Source of the DNA: Bradyrhizobiaceae bacterium PARB1
Lineage (GTDB): Bacteria; Pseudomonadota; Alphaproteobacteria; Rhizobiales; Xanthobacteraceae
DNA: 64,000 nucleotides
Reading direction: 5' to 3'
Assembly (NCBI GenBank): GCA_002256345.1
Contig: NKIY01000015.1
Location: 62,001-126,000, forward strand
How positions within the stretch are numbered: position 1 is the stretch's first letter; every line of letters begins with the position of its first letter. The notes beneath the pieces were generated by a model that saw nothing but the letters and a program-made list of their open reading frames with translations, made no database searches and was not told the origin of the DNA. The position numbers were made by a program, and so were the translations under genes. Shown piece after piece: positions 36,717-48,299 of the stretch.

Positions 36717-39026
36717 TCAGCCGAACAGATTGGCCTGCGAGCGCCCTGCCCGTTCCTGCGCTTCGACGGCAGCAACGGCAGTCATGTTGAGAATGCCGCG
36801 CGCCGTCACGCCCTGCGTCAGAATATGTGCAGGACGTGCCGGACCGATCAGGATCGGACCGACCGGCAACGCATCGCCTAGGGTCTTGATCATCTGATAG
36901 GCGACATTGGCGGTATCAAGCGTCGGCATGATCAGGACATTCGCCGCGCCTTCGAGCTTCGAATGCGGCAGCACCATCTTGCGGGCCGCTTCAGAGAGTG
37001 CGGTGTCGCCCTGCATTTCACCGTCGGCCTCGATCTCCGGATGCCGTTCCCGCAGCAGCGTGGCGGCGCGACGCATCTTGCGCGAGCTATCGGTGTCGTA
37101 GCTGCCGAAGTCGGAATGCGAGACGAAGGCGATCTTCGGCTTCATGGCAAAGCGCTGCACGTGGTTGGCAGCGAGCGCAGCGATTTCGGCCAGCTCTTCG
37201 GCGCTCGGATTCGGGCGCACCTGCGTGTCGGCGATGAAATGCGCGCCCTTGCTGGAGATCATCAGCGACAGCGCTGCGAAATCGGAAACGCCCGGCAGGA
37301 AGCCGATGATCTCGCGCACATGGCGCAGATGGCTCATGAAGCGGCCTTCGATGCCGCAGATCATCGCATCGGCTTCGCCGCGGATCACGGCGAGCGCGGC
37401 GATCACCGTCGCATTGGTGCGCACGACGGTGCGCGCCACATCAGGCGTCACGCCGCGGCGGCCGGCGACGTCGATATAAGACTGCACGTAAGATCGATAA
37501 CGCGGATCGTCCTCGGGATTGATGAGGTCGAAATCCTGCCCGGCCTTGATGGACAGGCCGAAGCGCTTGATGCGCGCATCCACCACCGACGGACGCCCGA
37601 CGAGAATCGGACGCGCCAGCTTCTCTTCCAGCACCACCTGCACGGCGCGCAGCACGCGCTCGTCCTCGCCTTCCGCATAGATCACACGGACGGGTTGCGT
37701 CTTCGCCTTGGCGAAGACGGGCTTCATCACGAGACCGGAACGGAACGCAAAGCGCTCAAGGCCGGCGGCATACTCATCGAAATTGGCGATCGGGCGCGAC
37801 GCAACGCCCGATTCCATCGCGGCCTTGGCGACAGCCGGCGCGATGCGCAGGATCAAACGCGGATCGAACGGCGACGGGATCAGCGAGCCCGGACCAAAAC
37901 CCTGCGTCTCGGTCTCGAATCCGGCGGTCACAGCATCGGAAGGCGGATCCTGTGCGAGCTGCGCGATGGCATCGACGGCGGCGATCTTCATCGCCTCGTT
38001 GATTGCTGTGGCGCCGCAATCCAGCGCGCCACGGAAGATGAAGGGGAAGCAGAGAACGTTGTTGACCTGGTTCGGGAAGTCCGAGCGCCCCGTGCAGATC
38101 ATCGCGTCCGGCCGCGCCTTGCGCGCCTCGTCGGGCATGATTTCTGGCACCGGATTGGCGAGCGCCAGCACCAGCGGCTTGTCGGCCATCGCCTTGACCA
38201 TCTCCGGCTTCAGCACGCCTGGCGCAGACACGCCGAGGAAGATATCGGCGCCACCGATGACGTCACCAAGCGTGCGGGCGTCGGTCTTCTGTGCATAGAC
38301 CGCCTTCCAGCGATCCATCAGTGTGTTGCGGCCCTCATGCACGACACCGTCGATGTCGGAGACCCAGATGTTCTTCTTCTGCGCTCCCATCGAGACGAGC
38401 AGATTGAGACAGGCGATCGCGGCGGCGCCGGCGCCGGAACAGACGATCTTGACCTCTTCGATCTTCTTGCCGTTGAGCAGCAGCGCATTCTTGATCGCAG
38501 CGCCGACGATGATGGCGGTGCCGTGCTGGTCGTCATGGAAGACCGGGATCTTCATGCGCTCCTTGAGCTGCGCCTCGATCTCGAAGCACTCCGGTCCCTT
38601 GATGTCCTCGAGATTGATGCCGCCGAAAGTCGGCTCCAGTGCCGAAACGGTCTCGACTACGCGCTCGATGGTGTCAGCGGCGATCTCGATGTCGAACACA
38701 TCGATGCCGGCGAATTTCTTGAACAGGACGGCCTTGCCTTCCATCACCGGCTTCGATGCCAGCGGGCCAATGTTGCCGAGGCCGAGCACGGCGGTCCCGT
38801 TCGACACCACGGCGACGAGATTGGCGCGCGAGGTCAGCGTTGCCGCCTCGTTCGGGTCGGCAGCGATCGCCATGCAAGGCGCCGCGACACCGGGCGAATA
38901 AGCGAGCGCGAGATCGCGCTGATTGGCCAGCGGCTTGGTCGCCTGGATCTCGAGCTTACCCGGTTTGGGCAGGCGATGATAAGCGAGCGCCGCGCGCGAC
39001 AATTCTTCGGAGGAAGGAGATGACAT
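36717..39026 (-). CDS. maeB: NADP-dependent malic enzyme (with phosphotransacetylase-like C-terminal domain)
   Basis: 769 residues from the ATG at 39026, which has AGGAAGGAG nearby; a TTG at 39047 is upstream. It decarboxylates malate to pyruvate with NADP. The N-terminal malic domain (about 1-430) has [51 protein letters not shown] and [21 protein letters not shown]. Residues about 440-769 are the PTA-like domain ([39 protein letters not shown]) that usually acts as a regulatory module rather than an enzyme. Two-domain length is typical for alphaproteobacteria. Confidence 0.95.
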   Translation of the reverse strand: MSSPSSEELSRAALAYHRLPKPGKLEIQATKPLANQRDLALAYSPGVAAPCMAIAADPNEAATLTSRANLVAVVSNGTAVLGLGNIGPLASKPVMEGKAVLFKKFAGIDVFDIEIAADTIERVVETVSALEPTFGGINLEDIKGPECFEIEAQLKERMKIPVFHDDQHGTAIIVGAAIKNALLLNGKKIEEVKIVCSGAGAAAIACLNLLVSMGAQKKNIWVSDIDGVVHEGRNTLMDRWKAVYAQKTDARTLGDVIGGADIFLGVSAPGVLKPEMVKAMADKPLVLALANPVPEIMPDEARKARPDAMICTGRSDFPNQVNNVLCFPFIFRGALDCGATAINEAMKIAAVDAIAQLAQDPPSDAVTAGFETETQGFGPGSLIPSPFDPRLILRIAPAVAKAAMESGVASRPIANFDEYAAGLERFAFRSGLVMKPVFAKAKTQPVRVIYAEGEDERVLRAVQVVLEEKLARPILVGRPSVVDARIKRFGLSIKAGQDFDLINPEDDPRYRSYVQSYIDVAGRRGVTPDVARTVVRTNATVIAALAVIRGEADAMICGIEGRFMSHLRHVREIIGFLPGVSDFAALSLMISSKGAHFIADTQVRPNPSAEELAEIAALAANHVQRFAMKPKIAFVSHSDFGSYDTDSSRKMRRAATLLRERHPEIEADGEMQGDTALSEAARKMVLPHSKLEGAANVLIMPTLDTANVAYQMIKTLGDALPVGPILIGPARPAHILTQGVTARGILNMTAVAAVEAQERAGRSQANLFG

Positions 39027-39358
39027 GGGCGCTCCGGTCGGGGCCAAACAGGAAGGACTGGATAAATGGGTTGTTCGGCGGATTCAGCGCGATGTCTATC
39101 CCGCCGGACGGTATGGGCGCAACCGCTTCCGACTGCATGTCAGTGGTCTCATTGCCGCTGAAAAAACGGCCATCCCGGCTCGAACCCGAGGGCGTGATCA
39201 GCCGTCATAAGACTGGTCGGGTTGCCCGGCTATGTGAAAAACGGGTACCTTGATGCCGCAACACGCAAATGTGTCGGACGGCGCTTCGGCGCGACGCTTC
39301 GATTGCAGGCGATGTAAGGCCTTCGCTTGTCGCCCTGCCCGCTAACGGAGTTTCCCCA
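39027..39358. other. Gene-free interval between divergent maeB and the 660-residue protein
   Basis: 332 bp with no credible frame, tRNA or repeat that I can see. It must contain divergent promoters for maeB (minus) and the downstream plus-strand gene, but I could not assign convincing -35/-10 boxes. A GGAG sequence at its right end is the ribosome binding site for the ATG at 39359. Confidence 0.5.
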
Positions 39359-41341
39359 ATGTCCAAAATCGTCATCGGCCTCGGCGCGGCTGCGATTGCT
39401 GCCGTCGGCGGCTATTTCGGCACCGAAGCCTACATCAAGCAGCGGATCGCGGGCGAAATCGAAGCGAATTTTGCACAAATCCGCGCCGGCGGCGGCAAGG
39501 CGCAGCATGGCGACCTCGCCTTCAATCTGTGGAAACGCGACGTCACACTTTCCGATATCGTCGTCGAATTTAGTGCACCGCAGCAAGCCAGTATCAAGGC
39601 TGGACGTTTCGCTGCCTCCGGCATCGGGCTCGGAAGCACCGAGAACTTTACTGCGAACAACATCGTCATCACCGACCTCGACGCCAGCGGAGCTGTCGCG
39701 CCATCGGGCGGCCTTGACGTCACGATCAAGGCGCCGCGCGTCGAAATCGCTGATTATTCCGGACCGACACGGCTGTCGGCGCAAAACAAGATCGCCTCAC
39801 CGCTCGACATGTACCGCGCCGGCCTCGCGCAATTCGCCGCTATCTCGGCGCGCGCGATCACGGCACCGACTGTCAATGTGACGGCGAAAGGCACAGCAAT
39901 GCCGGGCGGCGCCGACTATGTGTATTCGGATCTGGCGATCCGCGACATCAAGGACGGCAAGGTCGCCACGACACATGCGAACCGCGTGACGGTCGCGATG
40001 ACCGTCGCCCAACCGGGCAAGAAACAAGTGCGGATGACCGGCGAGATCGCCGACATCTCCGCACGGGACTTCGACGCCACCGCAGCGGAAACCGTGCTCG
40101 ACCCCGCCCATGCGAATGACGACAAGTTTTATCGCATTCAGGGACAAATCAGCACAGGCGCCTACACGCTGACATCGGATAACGGCCCTTCGTTCCGTAT
40201 TGACGGCATCCGTATGGGCGACATGAAGATCCAACCGTCAAAATTCAAAATGCAGGAACTGCTCGCAGCGCTGCCTGCAGCAAATACACCCGCCGATCTC
40301 AAAAAGACGCGCGCCATGATCGAGACGGTGGCGTCCACCTATGAAGGCATCCAGATCGACAGCGCCGAAATACTTGGCCTGTCCGCGCAAGCACCGGATG
40401 GCCCGGTGAAGCTCGCGCGCATGTATTTCAATCTCGATCGCGGCAAGATCGGCGAATTCGCCGTCGAAGGCGTCGATATGCGATCGAAGGATGGTCCTGT
40501 CAAAGTCGACCGCTTCGCATTCAAGGGCTTCGATTTTTCCGGACTGATGCGGCAGACCTCGCAAATGACCGCGGCCGGCGCGACGCCCTCGACCGACAGC
40601 ATCGTCGGCATGCTGAAGGCATTGGAAGGCGTCGAGCTCAAGGGCATGGTCGCGCCGCACAAGGACAGCGGCAAGCTGATCACGATCCATGACGCGAGCC
40701 TGAGCTGGGGCCAGTTCGTCGGCCCGATCCCGAGCAAGATCAATTTCAAGCTGAAGATGACCGGCCCGCTGGAGGAGAAGGACGGCGAGCCGTTCACCTT
40801 GCTACGCGATGTCGGCATCACTGAAGCGACCGCCGAGATGGATGTCGGCCTAGCTTGGAACGAGAGCGAGAAGAAGCTGGTGCTGACGCCCGGCACCTTC
40901 GAGATCGGCAAGCTGTTTGCGATCGATGCGAAGACGTCGCTCAACAATGTCCCGCGCGATCTGTTCACCACCAACCCGCAGCAGGCGATGATGGCGGCCT
41001 TGCCGATCGAGTATGGCACTCTCGAAATCACCGGCCGCGATCTCGGCGCCGTCGATCTTTCTGTCGCTCAATATGCCCGCAAGCAGAACATCCCGACCGA
41101 GCAGGCGCGCTCGACGCTCGCCGACGAGATCCGAACGAAGGGCCGTGCCGCCGGCAATAACGATCCCGTTTCCGGCCGCCTCGCTGACGCGGTCGCAGCA
41201 TTCATCGAAAAGCCGCGTGGTACGGTCGCCGTGAAGATCACTCCGCGTGCGAAACTGCCGGTGATGCAGTTCATCGAACTGACGAAGAACGATCCAGCGA
41301 CTGCCTTCACGCTGTTCGATATCGATATTCAGAACAAGTGA
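39359..41341 (+). CDS. Large single-anchor protein of unknown function (AsmA/YdgA-like appearance)
   Basis: 660 residues from the ATG at 39359, with GGAG 9 bp upstream. Residues about 5-22 (VIGLGAAAIAAVGGYFGTE) form one membrane anchor or uncleaved signal. The rest is predicted periplasmic: repeated amphipathic beta strands (HGDLAFNLWKRDVTLSDIVVEF, ITVKAPRVEIADYSG-like stretches, KINFKLKMTGPLEE, GTLEITGRDLGAVDLS) interrupted by short helices. The architecture recalls AsmA-like and YdgA/DUF945 envelope proteins that contact phospholipids, but I recognise no definite family signature. It is convergent with aspS, with a family D repeat between them. Confidence 0.7.
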   Translation: MSKIVIGLGAAAIAAVGGYFGTEAYIKQRIAGEIEANFAQIRAGGGKAQHGDLAFNLWKRDVTLSDIVVEFSAPQQASIKAGRFAASGIGLGSTENFTANNIVITDLDASGAVAPSGGLDVTIKAPRVEIADYSGPTRLSAQNKIASPLDMYRAGLAQFAAISARAITAPTVNVTAKGTAMPGGADYVYSDLAIRDIKDGKVATTHANRVTVAMTVAQPGKKQVRMTGEIADISARDFDATAAETVLDPAHANDDKFYRIQGQISTGAYTLTSDNGPSFRIDGIRMGDMKIQPSKFKMQELLAALPAANTPADLKKTRAMIETVASTYEGIQIDSAEILGLSAQAPDGPVKLARMYFNLDRGKIGEFAVEGVDMRSKDGPVKVDRFAFKGFDFSGLMRQTSQMTAAGATPSTDSIVGMLKALEGVELKGMVAPHKDSGKLITIHDASLSWGQFVGPIPSKINFKLKMTGPLEEKDGEPFTLLRDVGITEATAEMDVGLAWNESEKKLVLTPGTFEIGKLFAIDAKTSLNNVPRDLFTTNPQQAMMAALPIEYGTLEITGRDLGAVDLSVAQYARKQNIPTEQARSTLADEIRTKGRAAGNNDPVSGRLADAVAAFIEKPRGTVAVKITPRAKLPVMQFIELTKNDPATAFTLFDIDIQNK

Positions 41342-41347
41342 GCAGTT

Positions 41348-41474
41348 CTTGTCCCGGACGCGATGCGGCATGAAATGCCGCTTCGCAGAGCCGGGACCGT
41401 ATCAAGCGCCGGCGACCGTGACGGTCCCGGCTCTGCGGAGCAGCGCAAGAGCGCTGCACCGCGTCCGGGACAAG
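41348..41474. repeat. Family D palindromic intergenic repeat before the aspS stop
   Basis: CTTGTCCCGGACGCGATGC and GCAGAGCCGGGACCGT are mirrored by ACGGTCCCGGCTCTGC and GCGTCCGGGACAAG, giving two nested long stems. It fills the gap between convergent genes (41341 plus, 41483 minus). A second copy is at 62446-62568. Confidence 0.9.
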
Positions 41475-41482
41475 TGCAGAGC

Positions 41483-43255
41483 TTACTTTTCCGGCAGGTT
41501 CAGCCGGATATGCGCTTCACGCAGCTGCTTCGGCGAGGCTTCCGACGGCGCCCCCATCAGCAAGTCTTCCGCGCGCTGGTTCATCGGGAAAAGCGAGATC
41601 TCGCGCAGATTGTTGGTGCCGCAGAGCAGCATCACGATGCGATCGACGCCGGCAGCCATGCCGCCATGCGGCGGCGCGCCGTACTGGAACGCGCGATACA
41701 TGCCGCCGAAGCGCTCGATCACCGTCTCTTCGCCATAACCAGCGATCTCGAACGCCTTCACCATGGCTTCCGGCTTGTGGTTGCGGATGCCGCCGGAGGC
41801 GATCTCATAGCCGTTGCAGGCGATGTCGTACTGGAATGCCTTGATCTTCAGCGGATCCTGGCCATTCAGCGCATCGAGACCGCCCTGCGGCATCGAGAAC
41901 GGGTTGTGCGCGAAGTCGACCTTCTTGTCGTCCTCGTTGTATTCGAACATCGGGAAATCGACGATCCAGGCGAGCTTGAACTGCTCCTTGTCGGCGAGGT
42001 TCAGATCGTCGGCCACCTTGTTACGGGCGAGACCCGCGAACTTATAGAACTTCTCGGGATCGCCCGCGACGAAGAATGCAGCGTCGCCTGCCTTCAGACC
42101 GAGCGCGGCACGGACCGCCTCGGCCCGCTCCGCGCCGATATTGTTGGCAATCGGGCCCGCGCCTTCGTTGTTCTCACGCCACATGATGTAGCCGAGGCCG
42201 GGCTGACCTTCGCCCTGCGCCCAGGAATTCATGCGGTCGCAGAATGCGCGGCTGCCGCCGGTCGGACCTGGAATGGCCCAGACCTGGTTCTTCGGATCTT
42301 CGAGCATGCGCGCGAAGACCTTGAAGCCCGAGCCGCGGAAGTGCTCAGAGACGTCCTGCATTTCCAGCGGGTTGCGCAGGTCCGGCTTGTCGCTGCCATA
42401 TTTACGGATCGCTTCGGCATAGGGAATGCGCGGCCAGTTCTTGCTCACCGGCTTGCCGTTGGCGAATTCCTCGAAGATGCCGGTGATCACAGGCTCCATC
42501 GCGGCGAACACGTCTTCCTGCTCGATGAAGCTCATTTCGAGATCGAGCTGATAAAATTCGCCGGGCAGACGGTCGGCGCGCGGATCTTCGTCGCGGAAGC
42601 ACGGCGCGATCTGGAAGTAGCGATCGAAGCCCGACATCATCAAGAGCTGCTTGTACTGCTGCGGAGCCTGCGGCAGCGCGTAGAACTTGCCGGGATGGAT
42701 GCGCGAGGGCACCAGGAAGTCGCGCGCGCCTTCCGGCGACGAGGCAGTCAGGATCGGCGTCTGGAATTCGAAGAAGCCGGTGTCCTTCATGCGGCGGCGC
42801 ATCGAATCGATGATGGCACCGCGGGTCATGATGTTCTGATGCAGTTTTTCACGACGCAAGTCGAGGAAGCGATACTTCAGGCGGATATCTTCCGGATAGT
42901 CCTGATCGCCGAACACCGGCAGCGGCAGCTCGGCTGCGGGGCCGAGCACCTCGATGTCGCTGATATAGATTTCGACCTGCCCGGTCGGCAGTTCATCATT
43001 GTTGGTGCCTTCCGGACGACGACGCACCTTGCCGTCGATCTTCACGACCCATTCCGAACGCAGGGTCTCGGCCACCTTGAAAGCCGGCGAATCCGGGTCG
43101 GCGACACATTGGGTCAGGCCGTAATGGTCGCGCAGGTCGATAAACAGCACGCCGCCATGGTCGCGGATACGATGACACCAGCCGGACAGGCGCACGGTCT
43201 GATCGATATGGCTGTCGCGGAGCGCGCCGCAGGTGTGAGACCGGTAGCGATGCAT
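41483..43255 (-). CDS. aspS: Aspartyl-tRNA synthetase
   Basis: 590 residues, ATG start. Class II synthetase that charges tRNA with aspartate. Layout: N-terminal OB-fold anticodon domain ([37 protein letters not shown]), class II motif 2 in [18 protein letters not shown], the bacterial GAD insertion in the middle, and motif 3 in [14 protein letters not shown]. The C terminus [13 protein letters not shown] is typical. Alphaproteobacterial enzymes of this type are often non-discriminating (also charging tRNA-Asn), but that cannot be decided here. Confidence 0.97.
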   Translation of the reverse strand: MHRYRSHTCGALRDSHIDQTVRLSGWCHRIRDHGGVLFIDLRDHYGLTQCVADPDSPAFKVAETLRSEWVVKIDGKVRRRPEGTNNDELPTGQVEIYISDIEVLGPAAELPLPVFGDQDYPEDIRLKYRFLDLRREKLHQNIMTRGAIIDSMRRRMKDTGFFEFQTPILTASSPEGARDFLVPSRIHPGKFYALPQAPQQYKQLLMMSGFDRYFQIAPCFRDEDPRADRLPGEFYQLDLEMSFIEQEDVFAAMEPVITGIFEEFANGKPVSKNWPRIPYAEAIRKYGSDKPDLRNPLEMQDVSEHFRGSGFKVFARMLEDPKNQVWAIPGPTGGSRAFCDRMNSWAQGEGQPGLGYIMWRENNEGAGPIANNIGAERAEAVRAALGLKAGDAAFFVAGDPEKFYKFAGLARNKVADDLNLADKEQFKLAWIVDFPMFEYNEDDKKVDFAHNPFSMPQGGLDALNGQDPLKIKAFQYDIACNGYEIASGGIRNHKPEAMVKAFEIAGYGEETVIERFGGMYRAFQYGAPPHGGMAAGVDRIVMLLCGTNNLREISLFPMNQRAEDLLMGAPSEASPKQLREAHIRLNLPEK

Positions 43256-43705
43256 GATTGTCCTGGAAAGTGCGTAATAAGGTCAGAATCGGGCTGTCGC
43301 GCCTCTGCGCGAAGCCGAGGGTTTACCCGACCGTATCATGCGCGGCAACCGAATGGCGGCGGTCGGATGACAGCACATCCAGGCGAATTGAGCGCGTCTC
43401 GCTAGCTCATCGACCATATTGCATCCTTAGGGTGCATTAAAAATAGACGGCCCCCAAGGCGGCAACCGTGTTCGCCGCATGGACGGACAAGCGGTATTTC
43501 TGAGACAAGCTCAGACACTTAGTAGCAATTTGCAGAAAAGTTTACCGAACATTGACCAGCCGGCCTCAGTGTCGTCCGCATGAAACCTGCCCGTTTTGAA
43601 GGCAGGCTCTTCAGCTGGAACTTGCTGCATTCATTGCCTGCTGCGTGTCCTCCCATTGCCGTGATGGCCAACCGAGGTTCGCGGCCAACGCCGAGGAACG
43701 CGTCC
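43256..43705. other. Gene-free interval between divergent aspS and the chemoreceptor gene
   Basis: About 450 bp with no convincing coding frame, RNA gene or repeat. It must hold the divergent promoters. A TTGCATCCTTAGGGTGCATT stretch near 43420 contains an imperfect inverted repeat followed by an AT-rich AAAAATAG, a possible plus-strand control region, but I cannot assign it with confidence. Confidence 0.4.
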
Positions 43706-45385
43706 GTGCTCACCAGATACTCGATCAGCACCAAACTCTTTGTCATCGTCACCTTCCTGTTCGTCGCGATTGCAGCCATCGGCGCCGTTTCCTTCATCCA
43801 GATGCGCGCGATGAACGTTGCAACTCACGACATCAAGGATAACTGGCTACCCAGCGTCCGCTGGATCGGCGAGATGCGCGTGCAATCGTCCCGCTTTCGC
43901 GCCGTGCTGCGCGACCATCTGATCGTGGCCGATGCTGACCGCCCGGATGTCGACAAGAACCTCGCCGCCCGTAAGGCCGACTTCGACAAGGCCGCCAAGG
44001 CTTACGCCCCGCTCGTCTCGTCGCCGGCCGAGCGTGAACTCGCCGACAAGCTCGACCGGGAGTGGAAGGAATTCATCGGTGCCGCCACCGACGTGCAGGC
44101 GCTGGCGAACAAGGGCGACGTTGCCGCCGCCAAGGCCCTCAATGCCAAGACGGTGGTTCCGGTCGGCCGCACCATGGACGCCACACTCGCGAAGCTCACC
44201 GAGTTGAACGACAAAGGCGCGGCGGCGGCCGGCGAACTCGCCGATACCACCTATGCGAATTCGACCTGGATGATGATCGCAATTCTCGCGGCCGCCATGA
44301 TTGCGGGGATCGGTGCTGCTCTATATCTCGTCCGCGACATCGCCGGCGGCATTTCGTCGATCCTCAATCCGATGAGCAAGCTCACCGACGGCGAGCTTGA
44401 TGTCGGCATCCCGCATCAGGGCGAGAGGACCGAAATCGGCCGCATCGCCAGCGCGCTGCAGATCTTCAAGAATGCGCTCATCGCCAAGCGCTCGGCGGAT
44501 GAAGCCGCCGGTGCGGAAGCGAAGACCAAGGCTGCGCGTGCCGAGAAGATCGGCAGCGCGACCCGCGATTTCGAGGCGATGATCGGCGAACTGGTACAGT
44601 CGCTGTCATCAGCGTCAACTGAACTGGAAGCCTCTGCGACCACCTTAACCCGAACCTCCGACGTGACCATGGCCCTGTCCGGCTCGGCGGCATCGGCCTC
44701 GACCGAAGTGTCCCAGAATGTCCAGTCGGTCGCCGCCGCAACAGAAGAGATCACCTCGTCTGTGAACGAGATCGGCCGCCAGGTGACCGAGTCGAACCGC
44801 ATCGCTGCGACCGCGGTTCAGCAGGCGGAGAAGACCAATGCCAGCATCACCAAGCTGACCCAGGCCACGGCGCGCATCGACGATGTCGTCAAGCTCATCA
44901 CGGCGGTGGCCGAGCAGACCAATCTGCTCGCTCTCAACGCCACCATCGAAGCGGCCCGCGCCGGCGAAGCCGGGCGTGGCTTCGCGGTGGTCGCCGCCGA
45001 AGTGAAGGCTCTCGCCTCGCAGACGGCAAAGGCCACCGACGAGATCTCGACGCAGATCGCGGGCATGCAGGCCGCAAGTTCGGAGACCGTCGAGACCATC
45101 AAGGAGATCGGCGCGACCATCACGCTGATCTCGGAAGTCTCGTCGGCGATCGCCGCCGCGGTCGAAGAGCAAGGCGCCGCGACCCAGGAGATCGCGCGAA
45201 ACGTCCAGCAGTCGGCGCAGCTCTCCAGCCAGGTCGCCCATGAAGTCACCGAGGTCAATCGCGGCGCTGCAGAAACCGGTTCGGCCTCGACCCAGGTGCT
45301 TGCTGCAGCGCAGTCGCTGTCGCTGGAAAGCAATCGCCTCAAGGGCGAAGTCGACAAGTTCCTGGATACGGTGCGGGCGGCTTAG
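43706..45385 (+). CDS. Methyl-accepting chemotaxis protein
   Basis: 559 residues from the GTG at 43706, which has GAGGAA 7 bp upstream; this start places the first membrane helix ([21 protein letters not shown]) right at the N terminus. Domains: periplasmic four-helix-bundle sensor (about 32-185), second helix ([21 protein letters not shown]), HAMP (about 208-262, with [13 protein letters not shown]), and a cytoplasmic signalling domain with the hairpin tip [26 protein letters not shown] written as [11 protein letters not shown]...GRGFAVVA. It lacks a CheR-docking pentapeptide. The ligand is unknown. No che genes are nearby. Confidence 0.93.
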   Translation: MLTRYSISTKLFVIVTFLFVAIAAIGAVSFIQMRAMNVATHDIKDNWLPSVRWIGEMRVQSSRFRAVLRDHLIVADADRPDVDKNLAARKADFDKAAKAYAPLVSSPAERELADKLDREWKEFIGAATDVQALANKGDVAAAKALNAKTVVPVGRTMDATLAKLTELNDKGAAAAGELADTTYANSTWMMIAILAAAMIAGIGAALYLVRDIAGGISSILNPMSKLTDGELDVGIPHQGERTEIGRIASALQIFKNALIAKRSADEAAGAEAKTKAARAEKIGSATRDFEAMIGELVQSLSSASTELEASATTLTRTSDVTMALSGSAASASTEVSQNVQSVAAATEEITSSVNEIGRQVTESNRIAATAVQQAEKTNASITKLTQATARIDDVVKLITAVAEQTNLLALNATIEAARAGEAGRGFAVVAAEVKALASQTAKATDEISTQIAGMQAASSETVETIKEIGATITLISEVSSAIAAAVEEQGAATQEIARNVQQSAQLSSQVAHEVTEVNRGAAETGSASTQVLAAAQSLSLESNRLKGEVDKFLDTVRAA

Positions 45386-45395
45386 AACTCGTTTT

Positions 45396-45423
45396 GTCAT
45401 CACCCGCTTTCGCGGGTGATGAC
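45396..45423. terminator. Minimal family B hairpin after the chemoreceptor gene
   Basis: GTCATCACCCGC-TTTC-GCGGGTGATGAC is a perfect 12-bp stem with a 4-nt loop, 11 bp after the stop and before selO. It corresponds to the outer arms of family B with the middle missing, and probably works as a terminator. Confidence 0.75.
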
Positions 45424-45476
45424 ACCGGAGCCAATGGCACGGTTGTCAATTACAAGGGCTGGCCTATCTTAAGGCC

Positions 45477-46952
45477 ATGACAGTCCACTTCCCGTTCGAC
45501 AACAGCTACGCCGCGCTGCCCGCCAATTTCTTCGCCCGCGTCGCGCCGACGCCGGTGCAGGCACCTCGGCTGATCAAGCTGAACACGGCCCTCGCAGAAC
45601 AACTCAAGCTCGATCCAAAATGGCTCGCCAGTGCCGAAGGCGTGGATGTCCTCGCCGGCAAGCGTGTGCCCGACGGCGCCGATCCCATCGCGATGGCCTA
45701 TGCGGGACACCAGTTCGGCCACTTCGTCGCCCAGCTCGGCGACGGCCGCGCGATCCTGCTCGGCGAAGTCATCGACAGGGATGGCGTCCGCCGCGACATC
45801 CAGCTCAAGGGGGCCGGCCCGACGCCCTTCTCGCGCCGTGGCGACGGCCGTGCGGCGCTCGGCCCGGTGCTGCGCGAATACATTGTCAGCGAGGCGATGT
45901 TCGCTCTGGGCATCCCGACCACGCGCTCGCTCGCGGCCGTGATCACTGGCGAGAAGGTGCAGCGCGAGACCATGCTGCCCGGCGCCGTGCTGACGCGCGT
46001 CGCGTCGAGCCATATCCGCGTCGGTACGTTCCAGTTCTTCGCTGCGAGGCAGGATGTCGGCGCGCTGAAGCATCTCGCCGATCATGTGATCGGACGGCAC
46101 TATCCCGCTCTCTTACAGGCCGAGCATCCCTATCATGCATTGCTCGATACTGTGATCCGGCGTCAGGCCGAGCTTGTCGCCCGCTGGCTGCATATCGGTT
46201 TCATCCATGGCGTGATGAACACCGACAACTGCTCGATTGCGGGCGAGACCATCGATTACGGCCCCTGCGCCTTCATGGACGCGTACAATCCGGCGACGGT
46301 CTACAGCTCCATCGACGAAATGGGCCGCTATGCCTATGCCAACCAGCCACGCATCGCGCTGTGGAATCTGACGCGCTTCGCCGAGACGCTGCTGCCGCTG
46401 ATCGACAGCGACGAGAAGACGGCGATCGACATCGCGCAATCCGCGCTCGGCGCCTTCACGGATATCTTCAACGACGCCTATCAAGATGGCCTGCGCAGAA
46501 AGATCGGCCTGTTCACCGCACAGCCTGACGATGAGGCGCTGGTGCAGGATCTGCTGGCACTCATGACCGCGAACCAGGCCGACTTCACCAACACCTTCCG
46601 CCGTCTCGGCACTGCTGCCGCCGATCCGGAAGACGATGGTGACGTGCGCGCGGAGTTCACCGATCCCGCCGCCTTCGATGGCTGGGCCATGCAATGGCGG
46701 CAGCGACTCAGCCGGGAATCCGCGGACGGCGCCACCCGTGCCCGGGCCATGAATACCGTCAATCCGGCTTTCATTCCGCGCAATCACCGCATCGAGGCGG
46801 CCATTCAGGCCGCACTCAACGACGACTTCGCGCCGTTCGAGGAACTCGTCGCCGTGCTGGCAAAACCTTATGAAGATCAACCGGAGATGGCCGATTACGC
46901 CAGTCCGCCGGCACCGGATGAGCGCGTGTTACGCACTTTTTGCGGTACCTAA
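45477..46952 (+). CDS. selO: Protein adenylyltransferase SelO (YdiU/UPF0061)
   Basis: 491 residues, ATG start. SelO is a kinase-fold enzyme that transfers AMP, not phosphate, to Ser/Thr/Tyr of proteins, linked to redox stress. Family landmarks: [49 protein letters not shown] (nucleotide-binding Lys), [20 protein letters not shown] and [14 protein letters not shown] with [12 protein letters not shown] (metal-binding Asn/Asp). The bacterial form lacks the C-terminal selenocysteine of the eukaryotic protein, but a Cys lies near the end (RTFCGT). It is probably monocistronic. Confidence 0.95.
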   Translation: MTVHFPFDNSYAALPANFFARVAPTPVQAPRLIKLNTALAEQLKLDPKWLASAEGVDVLAGKRVPDGADPIAMAYAGHQFGHFVAQLGDGRAILLGEVIDRDGVRRDIQLKGAGPTPFSRRGDGRAALGPVLREYIVSEAMFALGIPTTRSLAAVITGEKVQRETMLPGAVLTRVASSHIRVGTFQFFAARQDVGALKHLADHVIGRHYPALLQAEHPYHALLDTVIRRQAELVARWLHIGFIHGVMNTDNCSIAGETIDYGPCAFMDAYNPATVYSSIDEMGRYAYANQPRIALWNLTRFAETLLPLIDSDEKTAIDIAQSALGAFTDIFNDAYQDGLRRKIGLFTAQPDDEALVQDLLALMTANQADFTNTFRRLGTAAADPEDDGDVRAEFTDPAAFDGWAMQWRQRLSRESADGATRARAMNTVNPAFIPRNHRIEAAIQAALNDDFAPFEELVAVLAKPYEDQPEMADYASPPAPDERVLRTFCGT

Positions 46953-47052
46953 AAACCTTATTTTTACTCCGGCAGAGCTGAAATCTGCGGGATTCCCTTG
47001 ACTCACCAGCGTTTTGGGACGAACGCCATCAGATACGCGTTATGGACCGTCC

Positions 47053-48201
47053 ATGGAACTGATCAGCACCACCGACCAACTTGCCGCTGCCTGTGAGCGC
47101 CTCGCCCAGCATCCCGTCATCACCGTCGATACGGAATTCCTCCGCGAGACCACCTACTATCCCCTCCTCTGCGTCGTGCAGATGGCCAGCGCCGACGATG
47201 CCGTCGTCGTTGACACTCTCGCCGAAGGCATCGATCTCGCGCCCTTCTTCGCGCTGATGAACAATGAAGCGGTGCTGAAGGTCTTCCACGCGGCACGACA
47301 GGACATCGAAATCATGGTCCACCGCAGTGGTGTGGTGCCGCACCCGATCTTCGATACCCAAGTCGCCGCCATGGTGCTCGGCTATGGCGACAGCATCGCC
47401 TATGACCAACTGGTCGAACGGGTCACCGGACATCGCCCGGACAAAACCCATCGCTTCACTGACTGGTCGCGCCGCCCGCTGACCGACGAGCAACTGCATT
47501 ACGCCGTCTCCGACGTGACGCATCTGCGCGATGTGTTTGCCAAGCTCGATGCCGATCTCAAGAAGCGAAAGCGTAGCGACTGGGTGAGCGAGGAGATGAA
47601 GATCCTCACCTCGCCCAAGACCTACGACTTCCATCCCGAACGCGCCTGGGAACGGCTGAAAACTCGTGTCCGTAAGCCGAAGGAGCTTGCGGTACTGATG
47701 GAAGTCGCCGCCTGGCGCGAACAGGAGGCGCAGAGTCGCGATGTCCCGCGCTCGCGCGTGCTCAAGGACGACGCCGTCGGCGACATCGCCACCCATGCAC
47801 CGACGACGCTGGACAAGCTCGCCAATCTCCGCTCGCTGCCGAAAGGTTTCGAGCGCTCGAAATGGGGCAGCGATATCATCGCCGCTGTTCAGCGCGGCAT
47901 CGGCCGCGATCCTCATACGTTGCCGAAGCTGGAAAAGCCGCGCGGCAATGGCAATGGCGCGGCGACCGTCGAACTGCTGAAGGTGCTGCTACGGATGACG
48001 TCCGAACGGCACGCCGTCGCCAGCAAGGTCATCGCCACCGTGGACGATCTCGAACAGATCGCCGTCGACGACAATGCCGATGTCGGCGCCCTGCATGGCT
48101 GGCGCCACGAATTGTTCGGCAAGGATGCACTTGCCCTCAAGCACGGCCGTCTTGCGCTCGCGATGGAAAAGGGCCGCGTGATCCGCGTGGAGCGGATGTA
48201 G
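47053..48201 (+). CDS. rnd: Ribonuclease D
   Basis: 382 residues from the ATG at 47053; a start at 47014 would add 13 residues without support. RNase D is a 3'-5' exoribonuclease maturing tRNA and other small RNAs. DEDD residues are seen in [10 protein letters not shown] (Asp26/Glu28), [12 protein letters not shown] and [14 protein letters not shown]. One HRDC-like helical domain follows ([32 protein letters not shown]). It lies 100 bp after selO. Confidence 0.95.
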   Translation: MELISTTDQLAAACERLAQHPVITVDTEFLRETTYYPLLCVVQMASADDAVVVDTLAEGIDLAPFFALMNNEAVLKVFHAARQDIEIMVHRSGVVPHPIFDTQVAAMVLGYGDSIAYDQLVERVTGHRPDKTHRFTDWSRRPLTDEQLHYAVSDVTHLRDVFAKLDADLKKRKRSDWVSEEMKILTSPKTYDFHPERAWERLKTRVRKPKELAVLMEVAAWREQEAQSRDVPRSRVLKDDAVGDIATHAPTTLDKLANLRSLPKGFERSKWGSDIIAAVQRGIGRDPHTLPKLEKPRGNGNGAATVELLKVLLRMTSERHAVASKVIATVDDLEQIAVDDNADVGALHGWRHELFGKDALALKHGRLALAMEKGRVIRVERM

Positions 48202-48299
48202 CGCACAATGCGGAGGCCCTGGCGGGCCTTCCCAAACCTCTCCGATCTCTGGCACAATTGCTCCACTGCCATCAAAGGCAGCGTTATCGGGGAAACGTC

